A stretch of 41,892 nucleotides of DNA, from assembly GCF_965644225.1 (NCBI RefSeq), contig NZ_CBFFRJ010000033.1:1-41892 (forward strand), written 5' to 3'. The stretch is from CBFFRJ01 sp965644225 (lineage in GTDB: Bacteria; Pseudomonadota; Gammaproteobacteria; Enterobacterales; Enterobacteriaceae). Below, one piece after another: positions 1 to 8,396 of the stretch (position 1 is its first letter; the number at the start of each line of letters is the position of its first letter). A program made the position numbers and the translations under genes. The notes beneath the pieces were generated by a model. It was given only the letters and a program-made list of their open reading frames with translations, was not told where the DNA came from and made no database searches.

Positions 1-459
1 GCGGGCATCGTGAAAAATCTATGGCAAAGAAAGCCTTATGTTCTCATAACTGACGATTAAATCGCACCTTCCCTTGTGACCTGGGTTCCTAATGACGCTA
101 TTCCTTATATTAAGCCCGGCGACCCGATTAATATCCGCTATGAGGCATTTCCTGCTACCCGCTTCGGTCAGTTCTCCGCTGTTATTACCATGATATCCAG
201 CACACCGGCCTCGCCCCAGGAGATCATGACTTATCAGGGTGCGCCGGTAAGCGCAAATAGCGCCATCCCCTGGTTCAAAGTCACGGCAAAGCCAGTAACG
301 CAGGTCATCCACTATGAAGATAAATACCTGCCTTTAGCCAACGGGATGAAGATCCAGAGCACGTTGTTTCTGGAAAAAAGAAAAATCTATCAATGGATGT
401 TTGCGCCATTTTTCGAAATGAAACACAGCGCGATGGGGCCGATTCATGAATCAGAATAG
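1..459 (+). pseudogene. HlyD-family periplasmic adaptor, broken C-terminal part
   Basis: Membrane-fusion adaptors of this family connect an inner-membrane peptide exporter to an outer-membrane channel (CvaA/HlyD type). The frame is open from base 1, with a lipoyl-like GIVKNLW stretch, then hits an in-frame TAA at 58-60. It resumes to give WVPNDAIPYIKPGDPI and IRYEAFPATRFGQFSAV, typical of the C-terminal beta domain of HlyD-like proteins, and ends at TAG 457-459. A GTG at 76 could serve as a restart but has no good ribosome-binding site. The gene overlaps the exporter gene by 14 bases, so the two formed one operon. The lipoyl region looks shorter than usual, so an internal deletion near 30-75 is also possible. 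The 5' part lies outside the window. Family assignment is fairly sure; the exact lesion is not. Confidence 0.72.
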
Positions 460-2550
460 GGTTAAAAAGCTGTTTAAACAGCTGGATCTGACCTTGCGTC
501 GGCGGGTACCCGTTATTCATCAGACCGAAGCCGCTGAATGTGGGCTGGCCTGCCTGGCGATGATTTGTGGGCATTATGGCAAAAATATCGATCTGGTTGC
601 TTTGCGCCAGCAGTTTAATCTCTCTGCTCGCGGCACCACCCTCGCGAGCCTTAGCACAATAGCCGACCAGCTTAAGATGGCGAGCCGGGCGCTTTCCCTC
701 GAACTGGATGAGCTTAATGCCTTAAAAACGCCCTGTATTATCCACTGGGATTTTAATCACTTTGTGGTGCTGGTCAGCGTCAGCCGCAATCGTTATGTCC
801 TTCACGATCCGGCCAGAGGCAAGCGGGTGGTGAGCCGCGCGGAAATGTCGCAATATTTTACCGGTATCGCACTTGAGGTCTGGCCTGGCAGTGAATTTAG
901 TCCGCAGACAATTAAAAACCGTATCAGCCTTAAAACGCTGATTAACAGCATCCACGGGATAAAAGGTACGCTGACTAAAATATTCTGCCTTTCCGTCGTT
1001 ATCGAAACCATTAATCTTATTCTGCCCATTGGCACTCAACTTGTTATGGACCATGCCATTCCGGCCGGGGATCGAGGATTACTCCTGCTTATTTGTATCG
1101 GGCTGGTATTTTTTATTCTGCTTCGCGCTGACGTCGGTATGCTTCGGGCGTGGTCCTCGCTGGTAATGGCAACCCTTATCAACGTGCAATGGCAATCTGG
1201 CCTGCTTAATCACCTGCTGAAGCTGCCGTTAAGCTATTTTGAACGCCGTAAACTGGGGGATATTCAGTCCAGGTTTGGTTCTCTGGATGCGCTGCGTTCA
1301 ACCTTTACCACCAGTGTAACCGGCGCCATTATGGACGGGATTATGGTGCTCGGCGTACTGGTTATGCTGGTGCTCTATGGGGGATATCTGACGTGGGTGG
1401 TGCTGGGTTTTACGGCGATTTATGTTCTTATGCGCCTGCTGACTTATGGCTATTATCGCCAGCTCTCAGAAGAGAGCCTGGTCCGGGGAGCACGGGCAAA
1501 CTCGTATTTTATGGAAACGCTGTACGGTATTGCCACGCTGAAAATACAGGGCATGACTCAGGGGCGTGGAAAACACTGGCTGAACCTGAAAATAGATGCC
1601 ATTAATTCAGGGATTAAAATCACTAAAATGGACCTTCTGTTCGGCGGCATTAACACCTTTGTGACGGCCTGCGATCAGGTGGCCATTTTATGGCTGGGAG
1701 CGGAGCTCGTTATTGATAATCAAATGACCATTGGGATGTTCGTGGCCTTTGGCGCTTTTCGCGGGCAATTTTCTGAGAAAGTCGCGTAACTGACGGCATT
1801 TTTGTTACAGCTGCGCATGATGAGTTTGCACAACGAGCGTATTTCAGACATCGCATTGCATCCGCCAGAAGCGGAAAAGCCAGAACGGGAACGGGCGGCC
1901 GGGATGACGCCCGTGGCGCTGGAAGTTGTTGATCTTAGTTACCGCTATGACAGCCAGGCTAACCCGGTATTCCAGGGGCTGTCATTTGCCATTGCCGCCG
2001 GTGAAAGTGTTGCTATTACCGGTCCATCCGGCGTTGGGAAAACCACCCTGATGAAGGTCTTATGTGGCCTGTTTGTGCCAGACGGCGGCAAAGTGATGGT
2101 GGATGGGAGCGATATTCATCAGTTAGGGGTTAACAATTATCACCAGCTCATCGCCTGCGTGATGCAGGATGATCGCCTGTTCTCTGGCTCAGTTCGCGAA
2201 AATATCAGCGGCTTCGCTCAACAGGTGGATGAGTCATGGATGATTGAATGCGCAAGGGCCAGTAATATCCACGACACCATAATGACGCTGCCAATGGGAT
2301 ACGAAACGCTAACGGGCGAACTGGGAGAAGGGCTATCCGGTGGGCAAAAACAGCGGATTTTTATTGCCCGGCGCTTTACCGTAAACCGGGCATTCTGTTT
2401 ATGGACGAGGCGACAAGCTCCCTCGATGCCGAGAGCGAGCGCCTGGTCTGCGAGGCCATTAAAAAAATGAGCATCACCAGAGTGATTATCGCCCATCGGC
2501 AAACGACGCTGGCGACGGCAGACAGAGCAATATCGCTGGCTGTCCGCTGA
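446..2550 (+). pseudogene. Bacteriocin/microcin-type C39-peptidase ABC exporter, two disabling mutations
   Basis: Intact relatives (CvaB type) cut the double-glycine leader from a small peptide and export it. Visible parts are an N-terminal C39 peptidase with the triad C32 (EAAECGLACL), H105 and D121, a six-helix membrane domain around residues 165-430, and an ABC domain with GPSGVGKTT and LSGGQKQR. An in-frame TAA at 1787-1789 interrupts the frame after residue 447; the codon before the mutation was probably CAA, since translation continues in the same frame through LTAFLLQLRMMS. Near 2369-2371 one G seems lost: the next frame restores FMDEATSSLDAESE and reaches TGA at 2548-2550. The Walker B and H-loop are therefore out of frame. 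No precursor peptide gene is visible, so it may lie to the left. It ends one base from the convergent ydcZ stop. Confidence 0.9.
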
Positions 2551-2551
2551 T

Positions 2552-3001
2552 TCAGAACTGGCGTCTGGCCACCAGCCAGGCGCCGATCACCAGTAACACC
2601 GCGCCGCAGACCGGCCCCACCAGCGCTTTTAGCGCTACGCCCTGGCTTCTGACGACATCCATCACCAGCCCGCCAATCAACTGGCTTGCCACCAGCACCG
2701 CGATGGTGGTTGCTGCGCCCAGATACTGGTAGCCGCTGATACTGGCAAACACAAAAAAGGAGCCGAGCAGGCCGGGGATTATCGTCCACCAGTGTACGGT
2801 CGAGGCCAGCTCGCTGAAACCGGCAGCGCCATGTTTAACCAGCAAAATGCTGACGAACAGCACAATTCCCACCAGCGAGTTGAGCAGCATGGCGATAAGA
2901 ATGGTGGAGGCTGACTGGGTAATGCGCACCATCAGCATATTTTGCACCACCAGGCCAATACCTGCGGCGACGAGGAAGCACAGTGTCAGCGTCTGGTTCA
3001 T
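2552..3001 (-). CDS. ydcZ: YdcZ-like DMT-superfamily inner-membrane protein
   Basis: Short 149-residue membrane protein of the DUF606/YdcZ family within the drug/metabolite transporter superfamily. About five hydrophobic helices are visible, including LCFLVAAGIGLVVQ at the start and a glycine-rich final helix before a basic WLVARRQF tail. The substrate is unknown; family members are half-size transporters that probably pair. The start ATG overlaps the stop of mnaT by one base (TGATG), so translation is likely coupled to the acetyltransferase. The same neighbours occur in E. coli. The gene converges on the exporter pseudogene with a one-base gap. Confidence 0.85.
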   Translation of the reverse strand: MNQTLTLCFLVAAGIGLVVQNMLMVRITQSASTILIAMLLNSLVGIVLFVSILLVKHGAAGFSELASTVHWWTIIPGLLGSFFVFASISGYQYLGAATTIAVLVASQLIGGLVMDVVRSQGVALKALVGPVCGAVLLVIGAWLVARRQF

Positions 3002-3516
3002 CAGATAGCGTCCGGATCCTGTCGGTCATCGAGCTGTAATTGCAGGAACGTTAAATCCAGCCAGCGACCAAACTTGGTCCCCACCTGCGGCATTTGGGCG
3101 GTGAGTTTAAACCCCAGCTTCTCATGCAGATGAATGGAAGCACCGTTTTGCGACTCAATTCCGGCGACCATCACATGCTTGCCGATTTTTCTGGCTTCAT
3201 CAATCAGCCTGGCCATCAGCGCCTGACCGATCTTTTTTCCCTGGTATTCCGGGTGGACGTAAACCGAGTGCTCGACGGTGTGACGGAAGCCATCAAAAGC
3301 GCGCCAGTCGCCAAAAGAAGCGTATCCCGTCACCACGCCACCCTCTTCACTCACCAGCACCGGATAGCCGAGCAGCGCACGGGCCTCAAACCAGGCAATG
3401 CGATTATCCACATCAACCGTTTTATCATTCCAGATAGCGGCGGTATGCAGTACGGCGTGATTATAGATTTCAGCAATGGCCGCGCAGTCTTCTTTTAACG
3501 CAAAACGAATGTTCAT
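3001..3516 (-). CDS. mnaT: GNAT N-acetyltransferase MnaT (YncA)
   Basis: A 171-residue GNAT enzyme of the MnaT/PhinothricinAcT type. E. coli MnaT acetylates L-methionine sulfone/sulfoximine and related analogues with acetyl-CoA in the cytoplasm. The acetyl-CoA loop is visible as HPEYQGKKIGQALMARL, and the fold starts with MNIRFALKEDCAAIAEIYNHAV as in the family. The start at 3516 is preceded by TGAGG. It is the first gene of a two-gene unit with ydcZ and is divergent from an XRE-cupin regulator only 38 bases away, which suggests that regulator controls it. Resistance to glutamine-synthetase inhibitors is known for the family; the physiological substrate here is inferred. Confidence 0.87.
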   Translation of the reverse strand: MNIRFALKEDCAAIAEIYNHAVLHTAAIWNDKTVDVDNRIAWFEARALLGYPVLVSEEGGVVTGYASFGDWRAFDGFRHTVEHSVYVHPEYQGKKIGQALMARLIDEARKIGKHVMVAGIESQNGASIHLHEKLGFKLTAQMPQVGTKFGRWLDLTFLQLQLDDRQDPDAI

Positions 3517-3534
3517 GGTTGAACCTCAGTGGTT

Positions 3535-3565
3535 GTACACTATAGTATTACGATATGAATACTAT
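3535..3565. promoter_or_regulatory. Divergent promoter/operator with inverted repeats between mnaT and the XRE-cupin gene
   Basis: The 38-base gap holds an 8-base palindrome ACTATAGT (3539-3546). It also holds an inverted repeat ATAGTAT (3542-3548) / ATACTAT (3559-3565) that crosses the regulator's ATG. On the minus strand TATAGT or TACTAT can serve as the -10 for mnaT. A repressor bound here could shut off both directions. The repeats are directly visible; their use as an operator is inferred. Confidence 0.45.
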
Positions 3566-4130
3566 CTCAGACAATATAAATCAACGGATCAGTGCGCGAA
3601 TTCGCATTGAGCGTGAATCCCGGGGCTGGTCACTCAGCCATCTGGCCGAACGGGCAGGGGTTTCCCGTGCCATGATCCATAAAATTGAACGGGGCGAAAG
3701 CAGCCCGACCGCCACCTTGCTGGCGCGTCTCTCTGGTGCTCTGGGGATCAGTATGTCCACGCTGATTGCCCGTGCGGAAATGCAGGAGGGAAGACTGCTG
3801 CGTTTTGCTGACCAGCCCGTCTGGCGCGATCCGCAGAGCCACTATCTGCGCCGCCATATCTCCCCACGCAGTGATTTGCCTATTGACCTGGTGCAAATTG
3901 AATTGCCCGCAGGCAGTGATATCCCTATGCCTGCATCGGCTTATCTGCATGCCCGGCAGCTAATCTGGCTGCAGGAGGGGGAGCTGGTGTTTGTAGAAGG
4001 AGAGATCCGCCACGAAATGCAGGCGGGTGATTGTCTTGAACTGGGGCCGCCTAATGACTGCCGCTTCGTCAATGAGTCCGCTGAGAACTGCCGCTACCTG
4101 ATTGTGCGCTTAAATCCCGGCAACGCGTAA
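3555..4130 (+). CDS. XRE-cupin transcriptional regulator
   Basis: A 191-residue protein with an N-terminal helix-turn-helix of the XRE family (about residues 14-66, with GWSLSHLAERAGVSRAMIHK) followed by a small cupin domain (about 105-185, ending EMQAGDCLELGPP). In this family, including SutR and PuuR types, the cupin senses a small metabolite or amino acid derivative and the HTH represses a neighbouring gene. The divergent start 38 bases from mnaT, and the inverted repeats in that gap, point to mnaT-ydcZ as the target plus autoregulation. It is not close enough to E. coli SutR to carry that name. The ligand is unknown. Confidence 0.8.
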   Translation: MNTISDNINQRISARIRIERESRGWSLSHLAERAGVSRAMIHKIERGESSPTATLLARLSGALGISMSTLIARAEMQEGRLLRFADQPVWRDPQSHYLRRHISPRSDLPIDLVQIELPAGSDIPMPASAYLHARQLIWLQEGELVFVEGEIRHEMQAGDCLELGPPNDCRFVNESAENCRYLIVRLNPGNA

Positions 4131-4211
4131 AGTCAGCGTCTCTGTCGGTCCGCCATCCGCTTCTGCATCTTTGTATCCCTTAAGAGCGCGCACATCCGGA
4201 GGATACATCCT

Positions 4212-4227
4212 ATTATCTATAGATAAT
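4212..4227. promoter_or_regulatory. Perfect 16-bp palindrome in the curA promoter region
   Basis: ATTATCTATAGATAAT is a perfect palindrome 21 bases before the curA ATG, in the position of a -10 element or transcription start. It is a good candidate operator. The GntR-family gene mcbR lies just downstream of curA, so McbR is one possible ligand, but nothing in the sequence proves which protein binds. Confidence 0.45.
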
Positions 4228-4248
4228 TTTTCGGCACAGGAGCGCTGC

Positions 4249-5286
4249 ATGAAGCAAGAAAGTGAACATAACCGCCGCTGGGTACTGGCCAGCCGCCCGC
4301 ATGGCGCGCCGGTTGCGGACAATTTTCGGCTGGAAAAGGAGTCCATTGCGGCGCCAGAAGAGGGCCAGCTACTGCTGCGCACCGTCTTTCTTTCCCTCGA
4401 CCTTTACATGCGTGGACGAATGAGCGATGCGCCGTCCTATTCTCCGCCCGTCGCCATCGGGGAGGTCATGTGCGGGGGGACGGTGAGCCGGGTGGTGCAT
4501 TCCCGTCACAAACACTTTCGCGAAGGTGAGTGGGTGCTGGGCTACAGCGGCTGGCAGGATTATGCGATTTCCAGCGGTGACGGATTAGTGAAGCTTGGCG
4601 ATAACCCGCAGCACCCCTCCTGGGCGTTGGGCATTCTCGGGATGCCGGGCTTTACTGCCTATATGGGCCTGCTGGACATTGGACAACCCAAAGCGGGCGA
4701 AACCCTGGTGGTGGCGGCTGCAACCGGGCCGGTGGGCGCGACTGTTGGGCAAATCGGCAAACTGAAAGGCTGCCGGGTGGTGGGTGTTGCAGGCGGTGCA
4801 GAGAAATGTCGCCATGCTGTTGAAGTGCTGGGGTTTGATGCCTGTCTGGACCACCGGGCCGCGGATTTCGCCTGGCAACTGGCGGCACACTGCCCGAACG
4901 GTATCGATATTTATTTTGAAAATGTCGGTGGCGCCGTGTTCGATGCGGTTATGCCATTATTGAATACTTCTGCGCGCATTCCATTATGTGGGCTGGTCAG
5001 TGGTTATAATTCGATCGATTTACCCACTGCTCCTGACCGGGTGCCATTATTGATGGCCACATTATTGAAAAAACGCATACGGTTGCAGGGCTTTATTATC
5101 AGCCAGGATTATGGTCACCGTATTGATGAATTTCAGCGGGATATGAGCCAATGGATAGCAGAGGGTAAGATCCATTATCGTGAACAGATAACTGAAGGTC
5201 TGGAAAGTGCCCCTGAATCATTTATTGGTATGCTGGCCGGAAAAAACTTTGGTAAAGTGGTGATACGTACCGGTTCTGACAACTAA
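4249..5286 (+). CDS. curA: NADPH-dependent curcumin/2-alkenal reductase CurA
   Basis: A 345-residue zinc-independent medium-chain dehydrogenase/reductase. E. coli CurA (YncB) reduces curcumin to tetrahydrocurcumin and related enones with NADPH. Visible are the family N-terminus RRWVLASRPHGAPV, the DLYMRGRMSD segment, the nucleotide-binding loop AAATGPVGATVGQIG near residues 155-170 and IYFENVGG further on. The frame is open upstream to 4171, but ATG 4249 is chosen because it follows AGGAGCG and matches the length and start of the E. coli enzyme. It probably works in detoxifying reactive enones in the cytoplasm. A 16-bp palindrome sits just upstream, and a hairpin terminator follows. Confidence 0.93.
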   Translation: MKQESEHNRRWVLASRPHGAPVADNFRLEKESIAAPEEGQLLLRTVFLSLDLYMRGRMSDAPSYSPPVAIGEVMCGGTVSRVVHSRHKHFREGEWVLGYSGWQDYAISSGDGLVKLGDNPQHPSWALGILGMPGFTAYMGLLDIGQPKAGETLVVAAATGPVGATVGQIGKLKGCRVVGVAGGAEKCRHAVEVLGFDACLDHRAADFAWQLAAHCPNGIDIYFENVGGAVFDAVMPLLNTSARIPLCGLVSGYNSIDLPTAPDRVPLLMATLLKKRIRLQGFIISQDYGHRIDEFQRDMSQWIAEGKIHYREQITEGLESAPESFIGMLAGKNFGKVVIRTGSDN

Positions 5287-5290
5287 ATTG

Positions 5291-5320
5291 ATGATGACGG
5301 TGAAAACCGTCATCATATTT
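5291..5320 (+). terminator. Hairpin terminator after curA
   Basis: ATGATGACGGT (5291-5301) pairs with ACCGTCATCAT (5306-5316) around a GAAA loop, giving an 11-bp stem 5 bases after the curA stop. The T-tract after it is short (ATTTCG), so termination may be incomplete. It separates curA from mcbR. Confidence 0.7.
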
Positions 5321-5544
5321 CGTGCAAAATTTTTAAAAACAGCTTTAATTAACTATGCATAAGGAATTGATGACCTTGTCGGTTGTGGTTCCTGGTAGTT
5401 GTGCATAATAAATAACTATTCGTTCTAACATTTGCGTTACAATCCAATACCAGGCATGCATTTGCATATTATATCCTATGGACATTACGATTCTGGACAC
5501 GCTACCAGGCTGATAATTAATAAGATTTTTTACAGGATACTCAC

Positions 5545-6201
5545 ATGCTTGATTTGGAAAAAGCGCAGCGGACGAGCCTTACTATGCAGGTAGAGGTCAG
5601 TCTGAAAAGCGCGCTTATTATTGGCGCTCTTAAACCCGGCGCCCGACTCATTACGAAAGAAATTGCGGATCAGCTCGGCACCAGTATTACTCCCGTCAGG
5701 GAAGCGTTACTGCGTCTTGTTTCGGCTGGGGCACTTCATGCGACTCCGGCGCAGGCTTTTTTAGTGCCTGATGTAACTCTGGAACGCTACAGCGAAATTA
5801 ATCATATTCGTAAAAACCTCGAAGGAATGGCGGTGCGTGCTGCGAGTCAAAATATGACTCCGGCAATCCTTCATGAATTACGTAGCCTGGCAGATGTTTT
5901 TCATGAAGCAGTAAAAAGTGGCAATACTGAACTTTTTTTACAAACTAATCGTGTATTCCGTTTTGCTGTTTATCAATATGCCGGAATGCCGACGCTAACC
6001 GCTATTATTGAACAACTATGGGTACGTATTGGCCCATGTTTTAATTATCTTTATCCTTCATCTAATGAGTTAAGCCGCGGACATGATTACGGTGATTTAT
6101 TAGCCGCTCTCGAACAGGGGGATGGAGCCACCAGCGAGAAAGCACTGTGGCGGGCAATTGATGATGGCGCTATCATTTTGCGCAAGCAATTTTATAGCTG
6201 A
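5545..6201 (+). CDS. mcbR: GntR/FadR-family regulator McbR (YncC)
   Basis: A 218-residue regulator with a winged helix at about residues 10-75 (SALIIGALKPGARLITKEIA, then SITPVREALLRLVS) and a helical FCD-type effector domain, including EQLWVRIGPCFNYLYPS. E. coli McbR lies at the same place beside curA and affects biofilm and colanic acid through mcbA. This protein is clearly related but diverged in the effector domain. No mcbA-like gene is seen here. The gene has its own roughly 250-base upstream region, which contains an ATGCA-TT-TGCAT inverted repeat at 5456-5467 that could be an autoregulatory site. The effector is unknown. Confidence 0.82.
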   Translation: MLDLEKAQRTSLTMQVEVSLKSALIIGALKPGARLITKEIADQLGTSITPVREALLRLVSAGALHATPAQAFLVPDVTLERYSEINHIRKNLEGMAVRAASQNMTPAILHELRSLADVFHEAVKSGNTELFLQTNRVFRFAVYQYAGMPTLTAIIEQLWVRIGPCFNYLYPSSNELSRGHDYGDLLAALEQGDGATSEKALWRAIDDGAIILRKQFYS

Positions 6202-6248
6202 CGGATAATAAGCCAGTGAAATAATGCAATAAAATTTGATGATCGCCC

Positions 6249-6297
6249 CATGCTCCTCACTGAAAATTTGCCCTGGAGGAGCATGAACTTCACATTT
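6249..6297 (+). terminator. Long inverted repeat after mcbR, possible terminator
   Basis: CATGCTCCTC (6249-6258) is an exact complement of GAGGAGCATG (6276-6285) around a 17-base loop. ATTTTTC follows at 6292-6298. It lies 47 bases after the mcbR stop and before the chemoreceptor promoter, so a terminator is the simplest reading. Confidence 0.5.
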
Positions 6298-6321
6298 TTC
6301 TCGCAAATCCAGGTTTCTCCC

Positions 6322-6348
6322 TGAACATCTGCAATGACGTGCCGATAA
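6322..6348 (+). promoter_or_regulatory. FliA (sigma-28) flagellar class III promoter for the chemoreceptor
   Basis: GCCGATAA at 6341-6348 is an exact match to the sigma-28 -10 consensus. With the standard 15-base spacing from the core of the -35, TGAA at 6322-6325 stands in place of TAAA. The element lies 52 bases before the start of a methyl-accepting chemotaxis protein, exactly the kind of gene FliA transcribes. Confidence 0.75.
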
Positions 6349-6400
6349 CCTGATGGTGCGCGGTAAGGCGCTAACATTGATGTGATGCAAGGAGTCCCGG

Positions 6401-8341
6401 ATGTCTTTCAGCCAAGGGTTGAGCAATATTAATATCAGCAAAAAGTTGTCAGTTGGCTTTGGTGTGGTTCTGTTTCTGGTTGCCATTGCTACCGTTTTGA
6501 GCGTACTACGATTTAAAGAAATCCGCGACGTATACGAAAAAACCAACCTGATTTATAACGTCAATATCGAGGTCTTTCAGGCCAAAATAAACCGTCTTAA
6601 GTACCTCTACGGTGATGAGAAAGCCGGGGAGTTGATGGCCGGGTTCGTGAAAAACGCCGCACAATTAACCGACAGCGCTGAGCAGATGAGCTGGACGGAG
6701 AAAGAGGGCAATTATCTTAGCGCTCTCAACCAGAGCCTGGCCGGATTCCAGACCAGCGTAGCGGAAATGCAACAGACGACCAGCGCCCTTAATGCAGTCC
6801 GTCATTCGATGGACGAGCTGGCAGCTCAGGATCAGAAAGCACGCATTACTTCCCTGGTCCGCACGCCGGTTGAGGACAGCGCAGTCACAGCGCAGGTCTT
6901 TGATCAACTGATTAATATCAGCAGTGTGCGTGACGCTGCCCTGGTGCTGCGTTTTAGTCCGACTACCGAAGCGCGCGAGACGCTGGACAAACGTTTTAAT
7001 GACACCAAATCTTCAGTGCAGGCGCTTTCCGCCCAGCTTCCGGGCGAGCTTCAGTCGTCCCTGAATGCGCTCTGGAATGACACGGCCAGCTATTACGCCC
7101 TGAGCCTGGAGTACTCTGCCGCAGTGCAGGCTGCCAAAGTGGCAGAAGACAAAGTGAAAGTGTCCGGTGACGAAAGCAGCGCCAACATTAAGCAGCTTCT
7201 TGGGCTGGTTAAGACGCACAACGATGCGCTGGCGAATACGTCCAGTACCATCACCGCGATTATCGGTCTGATTGCTATCCTGATTGGTATCTTTGTTTCC
7301 TGGTGGATCATCCGCCAGATCACCCGTCCTGTCGTGCATAACCTGGCACTGGCGGAACGCATCGCCAGCGGCGATCTCAGTTCGCAGATAACCGCACACA
7401 GCAACGATGAGCTGGGCAAACTGACCGGTGCAATGGGCCGGATGAACAGCAAACTGCGCGAGATGATTTCCGAAGTACGCAACAGCGTGTCTCAGGTTTC
7501 CCGTGCCGCCAGCGAAATTGCCGAGGGTAATACCGATTTATCTTCCCGCACCGAGCAGCAGGCCGCAGCGGTAGTGGAAACCGCAGCCAGTATGGAAGAG
7601 TTAACGGCAACGGTGAAAAATAACGCCGATAACGCCCGTAACGCCAGCCGTCTTGCGGCGCAGGCCTCAACCACCGCAAGTGAAGGCGGCCAGGTGATGC
7701 GTGAAGTGGTGACCACCATGAACGACATCAACACCAGTTCAGGGAAAATCGCCGATATCACCGCGGTTATCAACAGTATTGCCTTCCAGACCAACATTCT
7801 GGCGCTCAATGCTGCGGTCGAAGCCGCGCGTGCCGGGGAGCAGGGGCGTGGTTTTGCGGTAGTGGCCAGCGGAGTGCGTAATCTGTCCCAGCGCAGTTCA
7901 CAGGCGGCGAAGGATATTGAGCATTTGATCAGCGAGTCGGTATCACGGATCACCAAAGGCAGCGACCTGGTGGTGAAAGCCGGGGCGACCATGGATGAAG
8001 TGGTGCAGTCCGTGACCCGGGTCAACGATATTATGGGCGAGATTTCCTCTGCCTCTGAAGAGCAGAGCCGGGGTATTGAGCAGATCGCGCGTGCGGTCAG
8101 TGAACTTGACAGCACCACGCAACAGAATGCGTCCCTGGTGAGCGAGTCCTCATCCGCTGCCGGTTCGCTGGAAGAGCAGGCCCGCCTGCTGGAGCAACTG
8201 GTTGCCACCTTCCGTCTGGAGGCGGGTGCGGCGCCAGCTTCTTCTGCGCCGCCACTGTTACGCCCGACGCTGAAATCAACGCCAAAAAGCAGCGCGCCAG
8301 CCAGCAGTTCTGACAATGATGACGGCTGGACGACCTTCTAA
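6401..8341 (+). CDS. Methyl-accepting chemotaxis protein with a long periplasmic sensor
   Basis: A 646-residue transmembrane chemoreceptor. TM1 is near residues 16-36 (LSVGFGVVLFLVAIATVL) and is followed by a periplasmic helical domain of about 245 residues. TM2 is near 283-304 (IIGLIAILIGIFVSWWII), then HAMP (to about 360) and the signalling domain with its tip ALNAAVEAARAGEQGRG near 468-485. The size and helical character of the sensor resemble the HBM class, whose known members detect organic acids such as TCA intermediates; the ligand is not shown here. The protein ends DDGWTTF, a likely CheR/CheB tether. The start follows AAGGAG and a FliA-type promoter. One unusual position is VASGVRNLSQRSS, where most receptors have VA-E-VR-L-A-RS. 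Confidence 0.92.
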   Translation: MSFSQGLSNINISKKLSVGFGVVLFLVAIATVLSVLRFKEIRDVYEKTNLIYNVNIEVFQAKINRLKYLYGDEKAGELMAGFVKNAAQLTDSAEQMSWTEKEGNYLSALNQSLAGFQTSVAEMQQTTSALNAVRHSMDELAAQDQKARITSLVRTPVEDSAVTAQVFDQLINISSVRDAALVLRFSPTTEARETLDKRFNDTKSSVQALSAQLPGELQSSLNALWNDTASYYALSLEYSAAVQAAKVAEDKVKVSGDESSANIKQLLGLVKTHNDALANTSSTITAIIGLIAILIGIFVSWWIIRQITRPVVHNLALAERIASGDLSSQITAHSNDELGKLTGAMGRMNSKLREMISEVRNSVSQVSRAASEIAEGNTDLSSRTEQQAAAVVETAASMEELTATVKNNADNARNASRLAAQASTTASEGGQVMREVVTTMNDINTSSGKIADITAVINSIAFQTNILALNAAVEAARAGEQGRGFAVVASGVRNLSQRSSQAAKDIEHLISESVSRITKGSDLVVKAGATMDEVVQSVTRVNDIMGEISSASEEQSRGIEQIARAVSELDSTTQQNASLVSESSSAAGSLEEQARLLEQLVATFRLEAGAAPASSAPPLLRPTLKSTPKSSAPASSSDNDDGWTTF

Positions 8342-8344
8342 ATT

Positions 8345-8375
8345 CTAAAAATAACAGGGGGCATTGTTGCCCCCT
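8345..8375 (-). terminator. Terminator between the chemoreceptor and yncD
   Basis: AGGGGGC (8356-8362) and GCCCCCT (8369-8375) form a GC-rich 7-bp stem. Read on the minus strand it is followed by GTTATTTTTAG, a good intrinsic terminator for yncD. The same hairpin may stop the chemoreceptor transcript from the other side. Confidence 0.75.
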
Positions 8376-8396
8376 AACCACATTTAAAACAACGTA

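Noticed and set aside
7492..8316. Minus-strand open frame of 274 codons within the chemoreceptor
   Set aside because: Antisense to the conserved signalling domain; low-complexity Ser/Ala/Thr translation typical of a shadow.
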